DNA from: Acarospora socialis
Taxonomy: Eukaryota > Ascomycota > Lecanoromycetes > Acarosporales > Acarosporaceae
Length of the DNA: 64,000 nt
NCBI GenBank assembly: GCA_025617375.2
Contig: JAMYGW020000005.1
Span: 434,001 to 498,000, forward strand
Direction of reading: 5' to 3'
The position numbers and the translations under genes are program-made. Below, one piece after another: positions 24,277-35,090 of the stretch (positions within the stretch are counted from its first letter, which is position 1; the number at the start of each line of letters is the position of its first letter). Under the pieces are notes generated by a model. That model did no database searches. It was not told the DNA's origin and saw only the letters and a list, made by a program, of their open reading frames with translations.

Positions 24277-24682
24277 CATGTACTCTCAGAAGTTCAAGGC
24301 CAAGGAGGACTAATAAGTCACAAGATATCTGAGTGTAGCGACAACTTTGGACGGTGGAGGGGTGTTTCATGTCATTGTTCAAGTTGGACGGTCAGCCGCT
24401 ATTGGGCACAATGTGTAAACACACAGTTCATTTTGTTGTTCGTACTATCCATACCTTGGAATGTGCGTCAGAGAAGAAGGTAGGAGAACAACGACTTCTT
24501 CAGGGGTATCGATAAAAGCAATGCCTAAGGTATGACAGTGTTAGGGCAACCATGAGACTAACTGGCCATCGCCTCATACGGAGCATCCGCCGCATGTGTA
24601 TCAATGTCACAGCATCGTACAAGGTACCCAGGTGTCCCCAAGAACATAGTAGATTCGCGAGAATTCTAGTGCTGGAACAGAA
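24277..24682. other. Intergenic upstream of the LigD-PE gene
   Basis: No gene seen. Contains one CCTAAGGTA motif near 24525. Confidence 0.5.
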
Positions 24683-26269
24683 GTGATGTTCGACGAAGAT
24701 AGAAGCGCTATAACCAGCCGCGCGGCAACAGCCGCCCACGACGTCATGGCTATAACCTACTTACAGCAACCTTCACCATCAAGTACACCATCTCAGCATG
24801 CCATGCAAAGTGATGCATCGACCGCCTCTCCGGACAGTCCCCCCGGGGAGAATTCACCCTGGGACTCCACCCCACCGACCTCCCTAGCCGCACCCATCTC
24901 ACCCCCGCCACTCGAGTCGCCCCGGCTTCCGAAGCGTCTAAAACGGGCACCGTCCCCCACGCTCGCCGCCATCGAAGCGGGCGAAGCCGTGATCGACGAC
25001 CACCTCGCCTACTTCACCAAGCATCTATCACGCGTAACCCGGCCGTGTGTGTCCGGCGTGCCGCGGCTATCGATCGCGGATTTCGAGACACTATATGAGC
25101 GCAACACCAATGCACAAGGGCACCATTTTGTGATCCATCAACATGATCATCCGGTCGCGGGCGTGCACTATGATCTGCGGCTGCAGTTTTCCGCGTCGAG
25201 TTCCATCAGCTTCGCAATTCCGTTTGGGGTGCCGGGCGATGCGAATTCGGTGCGGATGGGACGGATGGCAATGGAGACGAGGGTGCATAATTATTGGGTA
25301 TGCCGCGCCGTTGTGTCAGAATAGACACATTCCAAAGGGGATCTTTCCTTAAAATGCGGGACTAACGGCCCTTGCAGAACCACCTCATTGAATCCGCCTC
25401 TCACGCAACAGGCAGCCTGCTGATCTGGGACACGGGCGAATATTCCATCCTGCCATCCAGCCAACCTCCGTCTCCAAGGAAAACCAAGGCCTCCTCCAGC
25501 GACTCCGACTCCGACTCCGACTCCAGTCCCAGCCATAACTCCGTCAACCCCAACGTACCCGAAAACGAGAAACTCCAACAAGCTTTCCGAACCGTACGCA
25601 CCAAACCCCCCATCCAATACCCCCGCAACACCAAAACCCAACTCCTAACGTCCACAGGGCAAATTCCGCCTCCGTCTCCACGGCACCCGCCTCCCGCAAA
25701 ACTACACCATCGTCCTGCGCCTGACCGACTTCAATCCCAACTCCTACCGACCTGCTCGCCCGGCCCCGAAGCGCAAGCGGCAACGACGCGCCGGCATCGC
25801 CCACCGCTCCACATCCCGCCAGGAAACCCCACCGTCCTCCGACGCCGAAAGAGCCACCGGAGACATGCCCGAGGGCATCGCATCGCCTTCGGCCAACGTC
25901 CTGGACGCAAACGCCTCGGCGCTCGAGAAGGAGCTCGCGGAGCAGGAAGACGAGCAGGTCCGGCGCACGAACGCGTATCCGGGCGCGACGAACTCGATTG
26001 GATCCGTGCATCAGCGGAGTTGGCATTTGAGTCTTGATAAGCCTTCGTCGGGGTTTGTTAGGGAGGAGGGAGATGGGGCGGGGAGGAAGAGGTGGGTGCG
26101 GTGTGTGGAGAAAGGGTCAGGGAAGGTGAGTGGGTTCGAGGCGTTCTATGTGCGTGGGAGGGAGGTGGAGAGGAGTGTGGTTACGGGACGGGGGGCGGAG
26201 GAGGTGTGTGCGGATGAGGGGGTTGTGGGGTTTGTGGTTAGGAAGGGGTGGAGGGCTGTGCTGGAGTAG
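24683..26269 (+). CDS. Stand-alone DNA ligase D-type 3'-phosphoesterase domain protein
   Basis: Exons are 24683-25297, 25378-25593 and 25658-26269, encoding 480 residues. In bacteria the LigD PE domain trims 3'-phosphate or 3'-ribonucleotide ends during end joining; its role in fungi is unsettled. The domain begins near residue 125 and shows the metal-binding signature HHFVIHQHD, then VHYDLRLQF, then ETRVHNYWNHLIESASHATG with an exon joint inside it, LLIWDTGEYSIL and, after intron 2, GKFRLRLHGTRLPQNYTIVL. The N-terminal 100 residues are Ser/Pro-rich and include LPKRLKRAPSP, a possible nuclear signal. An SDSDSDSD tract comes from a GACTCC hexamer repeat at about 25501-25524. A 180-residue C-terminal extension contains an RSWHLSLDKPSSGFV block. 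There is no ligase or polymerase domain. Confidence 0.85.
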
Positions 26270-26599
26270 ATGTATAAAGTGGGTTGGAGTCGGTTGGCCG
26301 GATGGAAAATGGTGTGTTATATGGTACGTGTTTGGGACACAAGTGCCCCATGCCTTTGCCCTTGACAGTAGATGTGGTATGCTTGAAGGTTGAATTTGAG
26401 GTAGGTAGGTGTGGGGTTCCCTTTGGCCATCGTAGATATCTGGCCCAAACAATACACCGTTTGGGTCAGACCGCAGGCTGTCGCCTTGCAGAACATGTCT
26501 TCATTTCCACAAAGTGTACATTGATGCGCGGCAATAGATTGCTCCATATACAGCCTTATGTTTCAAGTTCAACCGTACTCATACAATCTCATGACAACA
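26270..26599. other. Intergenic between convergent genes
   Basis: Short 3'-3' gap between the LigD-PE gene and SSADH. Nothing recognisable. Confidence 0.6.
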
Positions 26600-28420
26600 T
26601 CACGATCCCCCAAGCGGCTGACCCATCCCACCGAGCGTGATCATCTTCGTAATCTGATACTCCTCGATCCCATACTTGCTGCCCTCACGACCGAAACCGC
26701 TATATTTCACGCCGCCGAACCTGTCACTCTCATCAGCAAACGAACACGGTCACGAACAGAAACAAAGATACGTACGGAGCAGCCGGATCGCTGATCAAGC
26801 CCGTATTGACTCCCACCATGCCCGTGTCCAGCGCCTCCGCCACCCGATACACTCTCTGCAGATCGCGGCTGAAGAAATAGCCCGCCAGCCCAACATCGGC
26901 CTTGTTAGCCATCTGGACGACATCCTTCTCGGAGTCGAAGGGGAACAAGGCCGCGACGGGACCGAACGTCTCCTCGGACGCGATCTTCATGTCCATCGTC
27001 ATGCCGGTGAGGACGGTGGGCTCGAAGAAGTTGGAGCCCAGCTTCGGCATCTTGTGACCGCCGTGGACGACCTTGGCGCCTTTGCTTTGGGCGTCCTGGA
27101 CGTGGGCCTCGACCTTGCCGACGGCGCGGTCGTGGATCAGCGGGCCGTGCGTGATGCCTTGGTCGTAGCCGCCGCCGACCTTGAAGGCCTTGACCTTGTC
27201 GGTGAACTTGCGCGCGAACTCGTCGTAGATGCCTTTCTGCACGTAGATGCGGTTCGCGCACACGCACGTCTGGCCCGAGGAGCGGAACTTGCTCGTGATG
27301 GCGCCCGTGACGGCGGCGTCGAGGTCGGCGTCGTCGAAGACGATGAAGGGCGCGTTGCCGCCGAGCTCGAAGGAAAGCTTCTTTAAAGTATCGGCCGACT
27401 GCTTCATGAGGAGCTTGCCGACGCCCGTGGAGCCGGTGAAGGATACTTTGCGCACGGTCTGGCTGGAGGTGAGCGTTTCCCCGACCTCGGCGGTGTTCTC
27501 CATGGCGGTGATAAAGTTGACGACTCCCTTGGGGATGCCGGCCCGGTGGGCAAGTTCCGCAATGGCAAGGGAGGTGAATGGGGTTTCGCCAGGAGATTTG
27601 GCCACGACCGTGCAGCCTGCGGCCAAGGCGGGTCCGATTTTCCGAGTGATCATTGCGGCTGGGAAATTCCATCTAGACGGAAGTCAGCGTGACCGAATGG
27701 AGTGCTAAGGCATATCGAGACACTCACGGCGTAATCAATCCGCAGACACCAACGGGCTCCTTAATAGTGAAAACCCTGTTGCCTGGAATCGAAGCCGGGA
27801 TCGTATCACCATACGTCCTCGGTGCCTCCTCGCTGAACCACTCGAAGAAATTGGCTGCGTATGTGACCTCGCCCTTTGCGTCCGCCAATGGCTTGCCGTT
27901 CTCCCATGTGATGAGTTTCGCCAGATCCTCCGCATTGTCCATCATCAGTTGATACCATTTCCTCAGCATCCGTGATCGTTCCCGCCCAAGGGTCTTTCGG
28001 AAGTCAACAAACGCAGCTTCGGCCACTTTGATGGCATTCTCGGTGTCTTCTTTGTCGAACTCGGGACAGGATCCGATCACTTTTCCTGAGGATGGGTCTG
28101 GACGTAGGTTTCAGTATCGGACAGGACCTCTGGGGTTCTCGGGAAAGTGTACCGGTAACCTCGAATGTCTTCCCAGACTTCGCTTTGATCCATTCTCCGT
28201 TGACGTAGCACTCTTGTTTGAAGAGTGACTGGTCGTTAAGCTATTTTGTCGACAAGGCATATCAGTCAATTGCCAAGCAGTCAATGGACTGGAGAAGACA
28301 TGCCTTAGGCACGCTGTGTTCCGGCATTGCGTATGATCTTACGATTACTCTCGGTAGGGTTGAAGCTCGAAACTGTGACCTTATGGCTGTTCGGGAGGCG
28401 GTAGAGAGAAACGCTTGCAT
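26600..28420 (-). CDS. Succinate-semialdehyde dehydrogenase, probably mitochondrial
   Basis: Aldehyde dehydrogenase superfamily; oxidises succinate semialdehyde to succinate in the GABA shunt. Exons on the minus strand are 28420-28304, 28240-28153, 28097-27728, 27672-26776 and 26720-26600, giving 530 residues. The first exon adds an Arg/Ser-rich N-terminus ([20 protein letters not shown]) typical of a mitochondrial presequence. The family start [19 protein letters not shown] follows across intron 1. Catalytic features: [11 protein letters not shown] (general-base Glu), [12 protein letters not shown] (nucleophile Cys), FTGSTGVGK (cofactor site), [11 protein letters not shown], and C-terminal [13 protein letters not shown]. 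Intron 1 is GC-AG (28303-28241), and intron 2 starts GTACAC. It shares a 276-bp divergent promoter with the HET gene. Confidence 0.93.
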
Positions 28421-28696
28421 GATGGGAATTGACCACCATCCGCACAGTCTAGACTATATACAAATTCTTCCCATCGGTTGGAACGAGTTAGTAGATTCTC
28501 CACCCAGTAGCTCTGGAACCGGCAGTGTCCCTCCGATTCGATTCGTTGCTTGTGTTCCTTCGCAGCGGAGAAATGTGGGGTATCGGGAGCCTTAAGGCCG
28601 ATGACGTTGAAGCTCCAACGACGAACAAAGTCACTTACCCACCTAACTTAGGTAAGTCATCCTTAACTCACCCCAGGATAACCTCCAACGTGATGT
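28421..28696. promoter_or_regulatory. Divergent promoter region, SSADH (-) and HET gene (+)
   Basis: A 276-bp gap between two divergent starts. It contains two TTAGGTAAG/CTTACC-type motifs at about 28640-28735. No defined factor site can be assigned. Confidence 0.45.
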
Positions 28697-30986
28697 ATGA
28701 GTAGATCAAACCTCACTTACCTTACTGATAGAGGACAGACTTCGTCCGATGAACGGAATGTGGATAATCAGGCGTCACCGATCAGGTGTCCGAATACTTT
28801 ATGTCGTTGCTTTTGTAGGTCTCAGCGCAACTGTTGCCTAGATGTTGCCATCTCCACCCAAGCCCCATCGTCCCTCCGCAAAGGAGAAATGTTGCCTCCC
28901 TCTTCAAGTAGAGAACACATTCCGGAATCACAGATTTCACCTCAGACTGCATCAATTACAGACTTTCACTTCGCCAGGAGGAATCTCACAATGTTACCAG
29001 AACCCTCTCCTAGTCAGTCGCAATACATCAATCCTGAACATCGCCGATTCCCTCAAACTGAGCCACCTCGAATCGAAAGAAGGTCGTTCTTATGCGGCAC
29101 ATGTCGAATACAACTACTCTCACCGCTCGTGCTGTACAAAATACTTCATGAGGAATTAGCATTTACTACAACGCCGGAAGACCTCAGGACCTCGGCACTT
29201 GCGGGCTGTAATATGTGCGCGATCTGGAACTACATATTTTCAACGCTATATGAACTTGAACCACAAGATTCGCCAATCCTCAGGCTTAGATTGAGAGGAA
29301 CATTGACCCGTGACGAAGGAGGCGATAGTATTTCACTGAATCTCCAGGCAATGGAGGGTGCTTGGGAGTTGTTCACAGTCATGGCTTGGAAGGTTGCAAC
29401 TGATAGTCTGTACCTTCTAGAAGAGTATTTGCTTATGGTTTTCAGGCGACGCTGCAGCTGAATTCATCACCTTGAGACCACGGAGCAAGACCGAACTGGC
29501 CAATCAATGGCTTTCGAACTGCGTTACTAGGCATGAAAATTGTCTCACGCAAGGGAATGTGCCCTTGCCCACTCGTGTTCTTGACGTCTCTTCTAAGAAC
29601 AGCACATCAGGCGTCAAGCTTGTTCAGAGCAATGGCAAGCATGGTCGTTATGCAACCTTGAGCTATTGCTGGGGTACACAACAGCCAGAGAAGCTGACAG
29701 CATCAAAGCTGGCTACTTATTGCAGTGGGATTAACATGTCAATGTTACCTCCAACAGTCAGAGATGCTGTGCTTTTTACACGAGAGTTGAGCCTGTGTTA
29801 CCTCTGGGTTGACGCTTACTGCATCATTCAAGACTGCGAAGAAGACAAAGGCCGAGAAATCAGTAAAATGAATGAAGTATATAAAAATTCACATATCACA
29901 ATAGTGGCTGCAGGTGCGACCACTGTTGATGATGGTTTCTTGGGCTTCGAAGCATCGCCTCCTATATGGCCCCTTCAAATCCTCCTGGAAAACGGCCGAG
30001 AAGGTACCTTACTTGTTCAACATTTCGAGAGACTGGGTAGGAACAGTGAACCCATCGACACGCGTGCGTGGACTCTTCAAGAAGAAAGTCTTTCGCCACG
30101 CATTCTTAGGTTTCCGTCTAAGGTCTGCAAGATGGAGTGGCATTGCAATAGTATGGAGCGGAGTGATTGTGGAATATTTGACAAATCTGCATCACGCAGT
30201 GTAAAGCCGTCGTACGAGTTTGTCGTTCTAAATCATATGCGGCCCTCTCCGCCGATACCTGCTTACAGAGTATGCTCCCAGTGGGCTGGGGCTGTAAGGC
30301 GATATACCAGGCGCCTTTTGACTGATCCTAAGGACAAACTTCCAGCACTCGCTGGGATCGCCGCAGAGTACCATTATATCATCGGTGGTAGCTACTACGC
30401 TGGGTTGTGGGGCAACTTCCTTTACCAGCAACTCCTATGGACCGCAAGTGATCAGACCATTGAGTCTCCTGAATATCGCGCACCTAGCTGGTCATGGGCT
30501 TCGCAAGATGGCGAGGTGATGTTGAAACCGCACCCTTACCTTAAGCCGTTCAATATAGAGATACTCGACTGCAAGGTGACATTGACCGATGAGGCTTCCC
30601 CGTTCGGAGCTGTTGTTTCAGGCTTCTTGACTGTTAGAGGACTCGTTAAGAAAGGCTATAGGAAGAAGTCTCTGGTCTTTGACGGAAAAAGCAATAAGCG
30701 TAAACTGGGATCTGCCAACTTGAGTGTTCCGCAACGGCACAGGCTCACAGCTTTATGGTGTCTCGCGGTGCGTAAGCTCAGGGAGAATTCAGACCCGGAG
30801 GGCGAGACGCTGGGCAGCGAAACGAGCCTTGACTATCCAGTTGTATTGGAAGGGTTGTTGCTGATGCCCATAGAAGAAGGACCTGAGCCACAGCAGATTT
30901 TTCGACGTATTGGTAGATTCAGCTTCGCCAGTGAACACTGTGACTGGTTTGATGACTGTGTTCCTCAGACGATCACAATTGTGTAA
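28697..30986 (+). CDS. HET-domain protein (heterokaryon incompatibility)
   Basis: HET domains (PF06985) occur in fungal proteins that trigger cell death on allorecognition; a given member's role is not readable from sequence. There are two exons, with the second clearly 29446-30986. The donor is uncertain: 29406 gives the right phase but only a 40-nt intron, while 29358 also fits and gives 88 nt. Total is about 720-749 residues. The HET core is complete: RYATLSYCWGTQQPEKLT, LPPTVRDAVLFTRELSL, LWVDAYCIIQDCEEDKGREI, MNEVYKNSHITIVAAGATTV and TRAWTLQEESLSPRILRF. The N-terminal part has a Cys pair (FLCGTC) and AGCNMCAIW typical of HET proteins. No NACHT or repeat domain is attached. Confidence 0.88.
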
Positions 30987-31166
30987 GAATACCAGTCAGC
31001 AGCTTGAAGATATAAGCAAACAACAAACACTACACAGTAACGTGCAACAGCTTTATGAACCTTAATGCTGCACAACCATCATCATGTTGTTGTCCTTTTG
31101 ACGACCATCTGAATAGGTGTGCCTATTTACCATGCTGTGTGGGTAGCAAGGAAGTGGCAAGACCAT

Positions 31167-34100
31167 CTATTTCATGAAGATATCCACCGCAACCTCATTG
31201 CTCCAACCGCTATCTAGATCCATTTCCTTCCATGCCCTCTCGATATCGATTTCGAGGACCCGACCCATGCCCGATGACTTGACCGTGTGAAGGGGGATGG
31301 CTTTGCCGAGAATGGTAATCATGAAATCGTCCTCGATTGATCTCGTCCCCAAGTCCGAGATGAAGACTCCTAGACAATATCAGCGCTGTGAGGGGCGTTG
31401 ATGTGCATTGGAACGGAGCGACGAACCTAGAATTCCTAATGTTTTCAGTGAAGTCTGAATACGTAGTCTACCGTTGCTTTCAATATAGATATCTGAGCTC
31501 ATAATGGCGGCTGCACCCGTCATCTTCCCTAGCAAACCGAGAACAGCAACCTTTGTGAGATTGTCATGCGTGCCTCGACTCCCGCTGAGTGTGAATGATT
31601 GCAAAGGATAGGCAGAAAGTATCTCCCACCCCTTGACCGCGACGTCTAACGACACCAGCGCTAGATTATCACCCAACGTCATGACGTCGGAGATCTCGCC
31701 GGTGGAATGAGCTCGAATGATATAAGCCCCATCTCTTTCGATGCCTGGAAAATCGCGCAGAGGAATCAATTCTGATAAGGCTCGCTGGCTTACGTTGAAG
31801 ATGCCCAAAATCCCAGTCCCTGTGCCTTTCCACCCGTTGAATGTGCCTACCTTCAACAGCGTCTCTGTCTCGTAGCTATTATACACATGTACACTCTTTC
31901 CGATAGTTGATGGTCTGAGAATGACCCTCTCTCCTCGAGGATTGGTCGCGGTCATTTGATGGATGAGGTCAATGTCGTGTTTGCCAGGTTCGTCTGTGAT
32001 ATAGATGGGCCCACCGGACACGCAACGACCGGCAGCGTGGAACGAAGAGTATGGGTGAGATGTTTGAAACATGTCCCAGTCTGGTAAGGCGTTGAGATGT
32101 TGAGTGAAGAGAGAATTGTGGGCGTTGGTAAAGATATGCCAGGGATGTGACGCAGGAACCTCCGGGAAGAAGTCTGCATATCTGGTCAGTACATTTTGCC
32201 GAATATGTAGACTCGCAAGAGTCAAATACCATCCGAATTGCGAACCGTAAGACGCGGCTTGTTGGTAGGGAGTTGGGAATGAAACAGAATTTGAGGAGTT
32301 TGCGACATGCCTTCACGACCCTGTCAGAAACGGGCTGTAACAAATCGAGGGGGCTTATCCATACAGGAGATGGCCTTATCGGAGAAATGGCGAAGACTGC
32401 TGATTGTCCAAGCATCTTGGTAGGCTGTGATGAACCGTTCACGGTCTTTTGGATCATCCAGCAGATCCAGGAAGAATTGCGCATCAGTCTTGACAGAGTC
32501 TATACCAGCACTTGACAGGAATCTATTCCAGTCATAAGTATGTTTGGAAGACTTTGAGAAGATCTAAGATCCACTCACTTGTAAAAGTCGTCATACATGT
32601 GCTCGGCGTCGTCTGCGTCAACGACTGTAAAGGTACCTCCAGCCACGCCCTCTTGCTTATGAACTTGTTTGGTCTTGTAACGACCGGCAATCTTGCCATC
32701 TGGTGATATACCTCCCCAGTAGCCAAACTAGTTTTCATCAGATACCTATGTGGTGCTCTTCATGGAGCCGCTTACGTACCAATGCATGCCAGACTGCGAT
32801 GTGCTGGACCTTGGGGTGTTTCGAGCGTATTTGAGAGACAGTGTGCTTGAGCCCTAATGGGAAGCCTTCCTTGTTTGCTTCAAACTCGGTCCAGCCACGT
32901 TTGAACTGCGATTGGCCGGGGTTATCCTGCTAGAGTTAGAAAATTGCTCGGTTCACTGATCAGAGATATTGCATACCAACGACTGCCAGTTGTCGTCGAT
33001 TATGAGATTGGTTACTGCGTGACACGGCTTAGAGCTGCTTTACAGCGACGGGTTCATCACGTACCAAAAATGTCATTCTTCTCCAATTCATCCAGAGCGT
33101 TGTAGATTTTTTGCTCCGTCAAGTCCTGCCCCAAGCCATTCCAGGTACAGTAGGTAAGGCCATCATACCAGTTTTCCAGCCAATCCGGTTTGATACCTTT
33201 CTCGGCCCTTTCCACACTCATTTCAGCGGTTCCCGCTACCATCTTTCGCGAGTGATACATGGCTGCAGCAACGGCAGATTCGAAGCTCCTTCCAACGGCG
33301 GCGATCACCGTACCGCCAGACCTCGAATCGTCATCATTTTTGCTGGACATAACAACCTGTTTGTTGGAGTTTGATTTGAGCACAGTCGTCACGTTGTTGA
33401 TACCGCTGACTGCCAATAACACAAGGTGCAAACCATCCCACCGGAGAACTGAACACAAAATTGCATCCTCTGCTATAGAGAACTCTTTATCTCCGTGCCT
33501 AGGAGCAAGCCATGGAGTCCATATTCGGACCAAAGAGAACCATCGATTGCAGTCCAATGGTCTTCCAAGCGGAGAGTCATCAGACATATACACGTGAGCA
33601 CTGATTGTCCACAACTTGGTATCTGGCGTCTCGCTCGCCACCGCACGTACAGTGGGCGCAAAGTGATATGGAAGCTCTAGGTAGCATGCCAGATCTGCAT
33701 TCTCACGAAGATGCGGTTCCTTTTGCGGCTCCGGGAGAGCTGCAGGTTGGCGACAAATTTCACCATTGGTCTTGGAGAATCGATCATTGACCCATACCCA
33801 CTTGTCTGTCGATTTCAACCGAAATTTCACAGTGAACTCGTAGACTTTTCGCCGCCTTCCTTGGGAGAAGAGCTCTGCAGTGTAGTATTGACGGTGTACT
33901 GTTGGTAGTCCAGCACTGTTGACACTGAGCTATACTATTGTTTAGATCATGGTCTGACGACTCTTAGTATCCTTGGACTTCGACTTACTGGGGAGGTGTT
34001 CTGTGGTACTTCGCTCATATAAAGTTCTTCCCACTCAGCTTCGCTGCAATTATGCCACAGCGCCACTTCCCATGCTGGCTGCGAAAACGATTTACTTGAC

Positions 34101-34272
34101 TCGATGAGTACCGTGAATATTACCTGAGGTACGCAGCGTAAGCCATAGATTGGGTCTTCATTGTACGAAGTGCCTCGTAGGATCTTGGTAAGGACGAACT
34201 TACACTCCGCTGCTGGAACGGTATCACCGTTGTTTGACCCAATGGCGGATCGCAGATGACGTTTGCAAACAT
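31167..34272 (-). CDS. Raffinose synthase/Sip1-type glycoside hydrolase family 36
   Basis: Ten exons on the minus strand: 34272-34204, 34123-33989, 33929-33065, 33014-32977, 32929-32780, 32727-32579, 32522-32365, 32310-32230, 32173-31427 and 31369-31167, giving 864 residues. Every joint was checked by codon phase. Family blocks: MFANVICDPPLGQTTVIP, AWEVALWHNCSEAEWEELY, WYDGLTYCTWNGLGQDLTEQ, NLIIDDNWQSLQDNPGQSQF, GIDSVKTDAQFFLDLL (predicted nucleophile Asp), AISCMSQTPQILFHSQLP, DWDMFQTSHPYSSFHAAGRC (predicted acid/base Asp) and GGPIYITDEPGKHDIDL. Plant relatives make or cleave raffinose-type galactosides; fungal members are probably alpha-galactosidase-like, by inference. No signal peptide, so probably cytosolic. 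The intron at 32364-32311 is recognised because the family sequence resumes exactly after it. Confidence 0.93.
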
Positions 34273-35090
34273 CGTCAAGTGAGCTGGACGGATAAACTTG
34301 AGCTGCGAAGATTTGGCATTTCCGTCATGCTTATGGTCATTGTCGAGATCATTCTTGATGATGGACATATCGGGACAATCCTGGTTGGTGGATCATGCAC
34401 TACTTCGTGCTGGTATACTGGGGTACACGTGGGTGAGTCTGTTCTACCTTATGTTGTTCTTCTAGCTTGTTTGAAATCACTGGATCTATATTTTGGTTGC
34501 AACTCTTTGGATAGCACAACACGGGAGTTGGGAACGTCGACAAGAATGATGATATCTGAATTCCAAATCATAGAAGTCTTCAGGACTCTGGATACTAGCA
34601 TCGAGGGAAGTCATTAATTACTGCAAGATCTATCTACCCGTGAACTCAGATTCCCCAGGTTGTCTCCATGCAGAGTCGTAGGCATATAGTAGGGCTTTCT
34701 CTATGAATCTCCGAATAAGTTGTGTCCTTGGCTTCAAAACAAGTCTTGAACATGTAGGAAGTCGGAGCAGATCAGACAAAAGGTATCAGAATTGAAGCTA
34801 GATTCATCGCTCGCAGACTGCACTTAGATGAGAATAAATTTTTCCACCTTATGCCCATGAATGTTTGAGACGAGTAGGTAAAGGCGATGATGGAAACCTC
34901 AAGCTTTTTGAGAATTATTGCGTTAATGATGGAGCTCGATTGAGCTCCGTGGTAACTAAGCTTCAAGCGGAATAGCGCCATCTTTCTTTACCTTTAGGGA
35001 TCTTTCACTTCCAACTATTCCCTCATATGGTTCTTGTCGACTTTGATATGAAGCCTTCAGTAGTCCCCCAGTCAAGTCCTTAAAGAGGGT
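34273..35090. other. Divergent intergenic region, GH36 (-) and TyrRS (+)
   Basis: 818 bp. No gene seen; short ORFs on both strands lack protein-like character. Confidence 0.55.

Noticed and set aside
25501-25524. GACTCC hexamer repeat
   Set aside because: Simple coding microsatellite in the LigD-PE gene (SDSDSDSD); not an independent element.
26905-27672. 255-codon minus-strand ORF
   Set aside because: It is an off-frame shadow of the SSADH exon; the Arg/His-rich translation is typical of GC-rich codon shadows.
29393-29445. Intron of the HET gene with donor at 29393 (GTTGCA)
   Set aside because: The phase does not fit the acceptor at 29445; 29406 or 29358 fits better.
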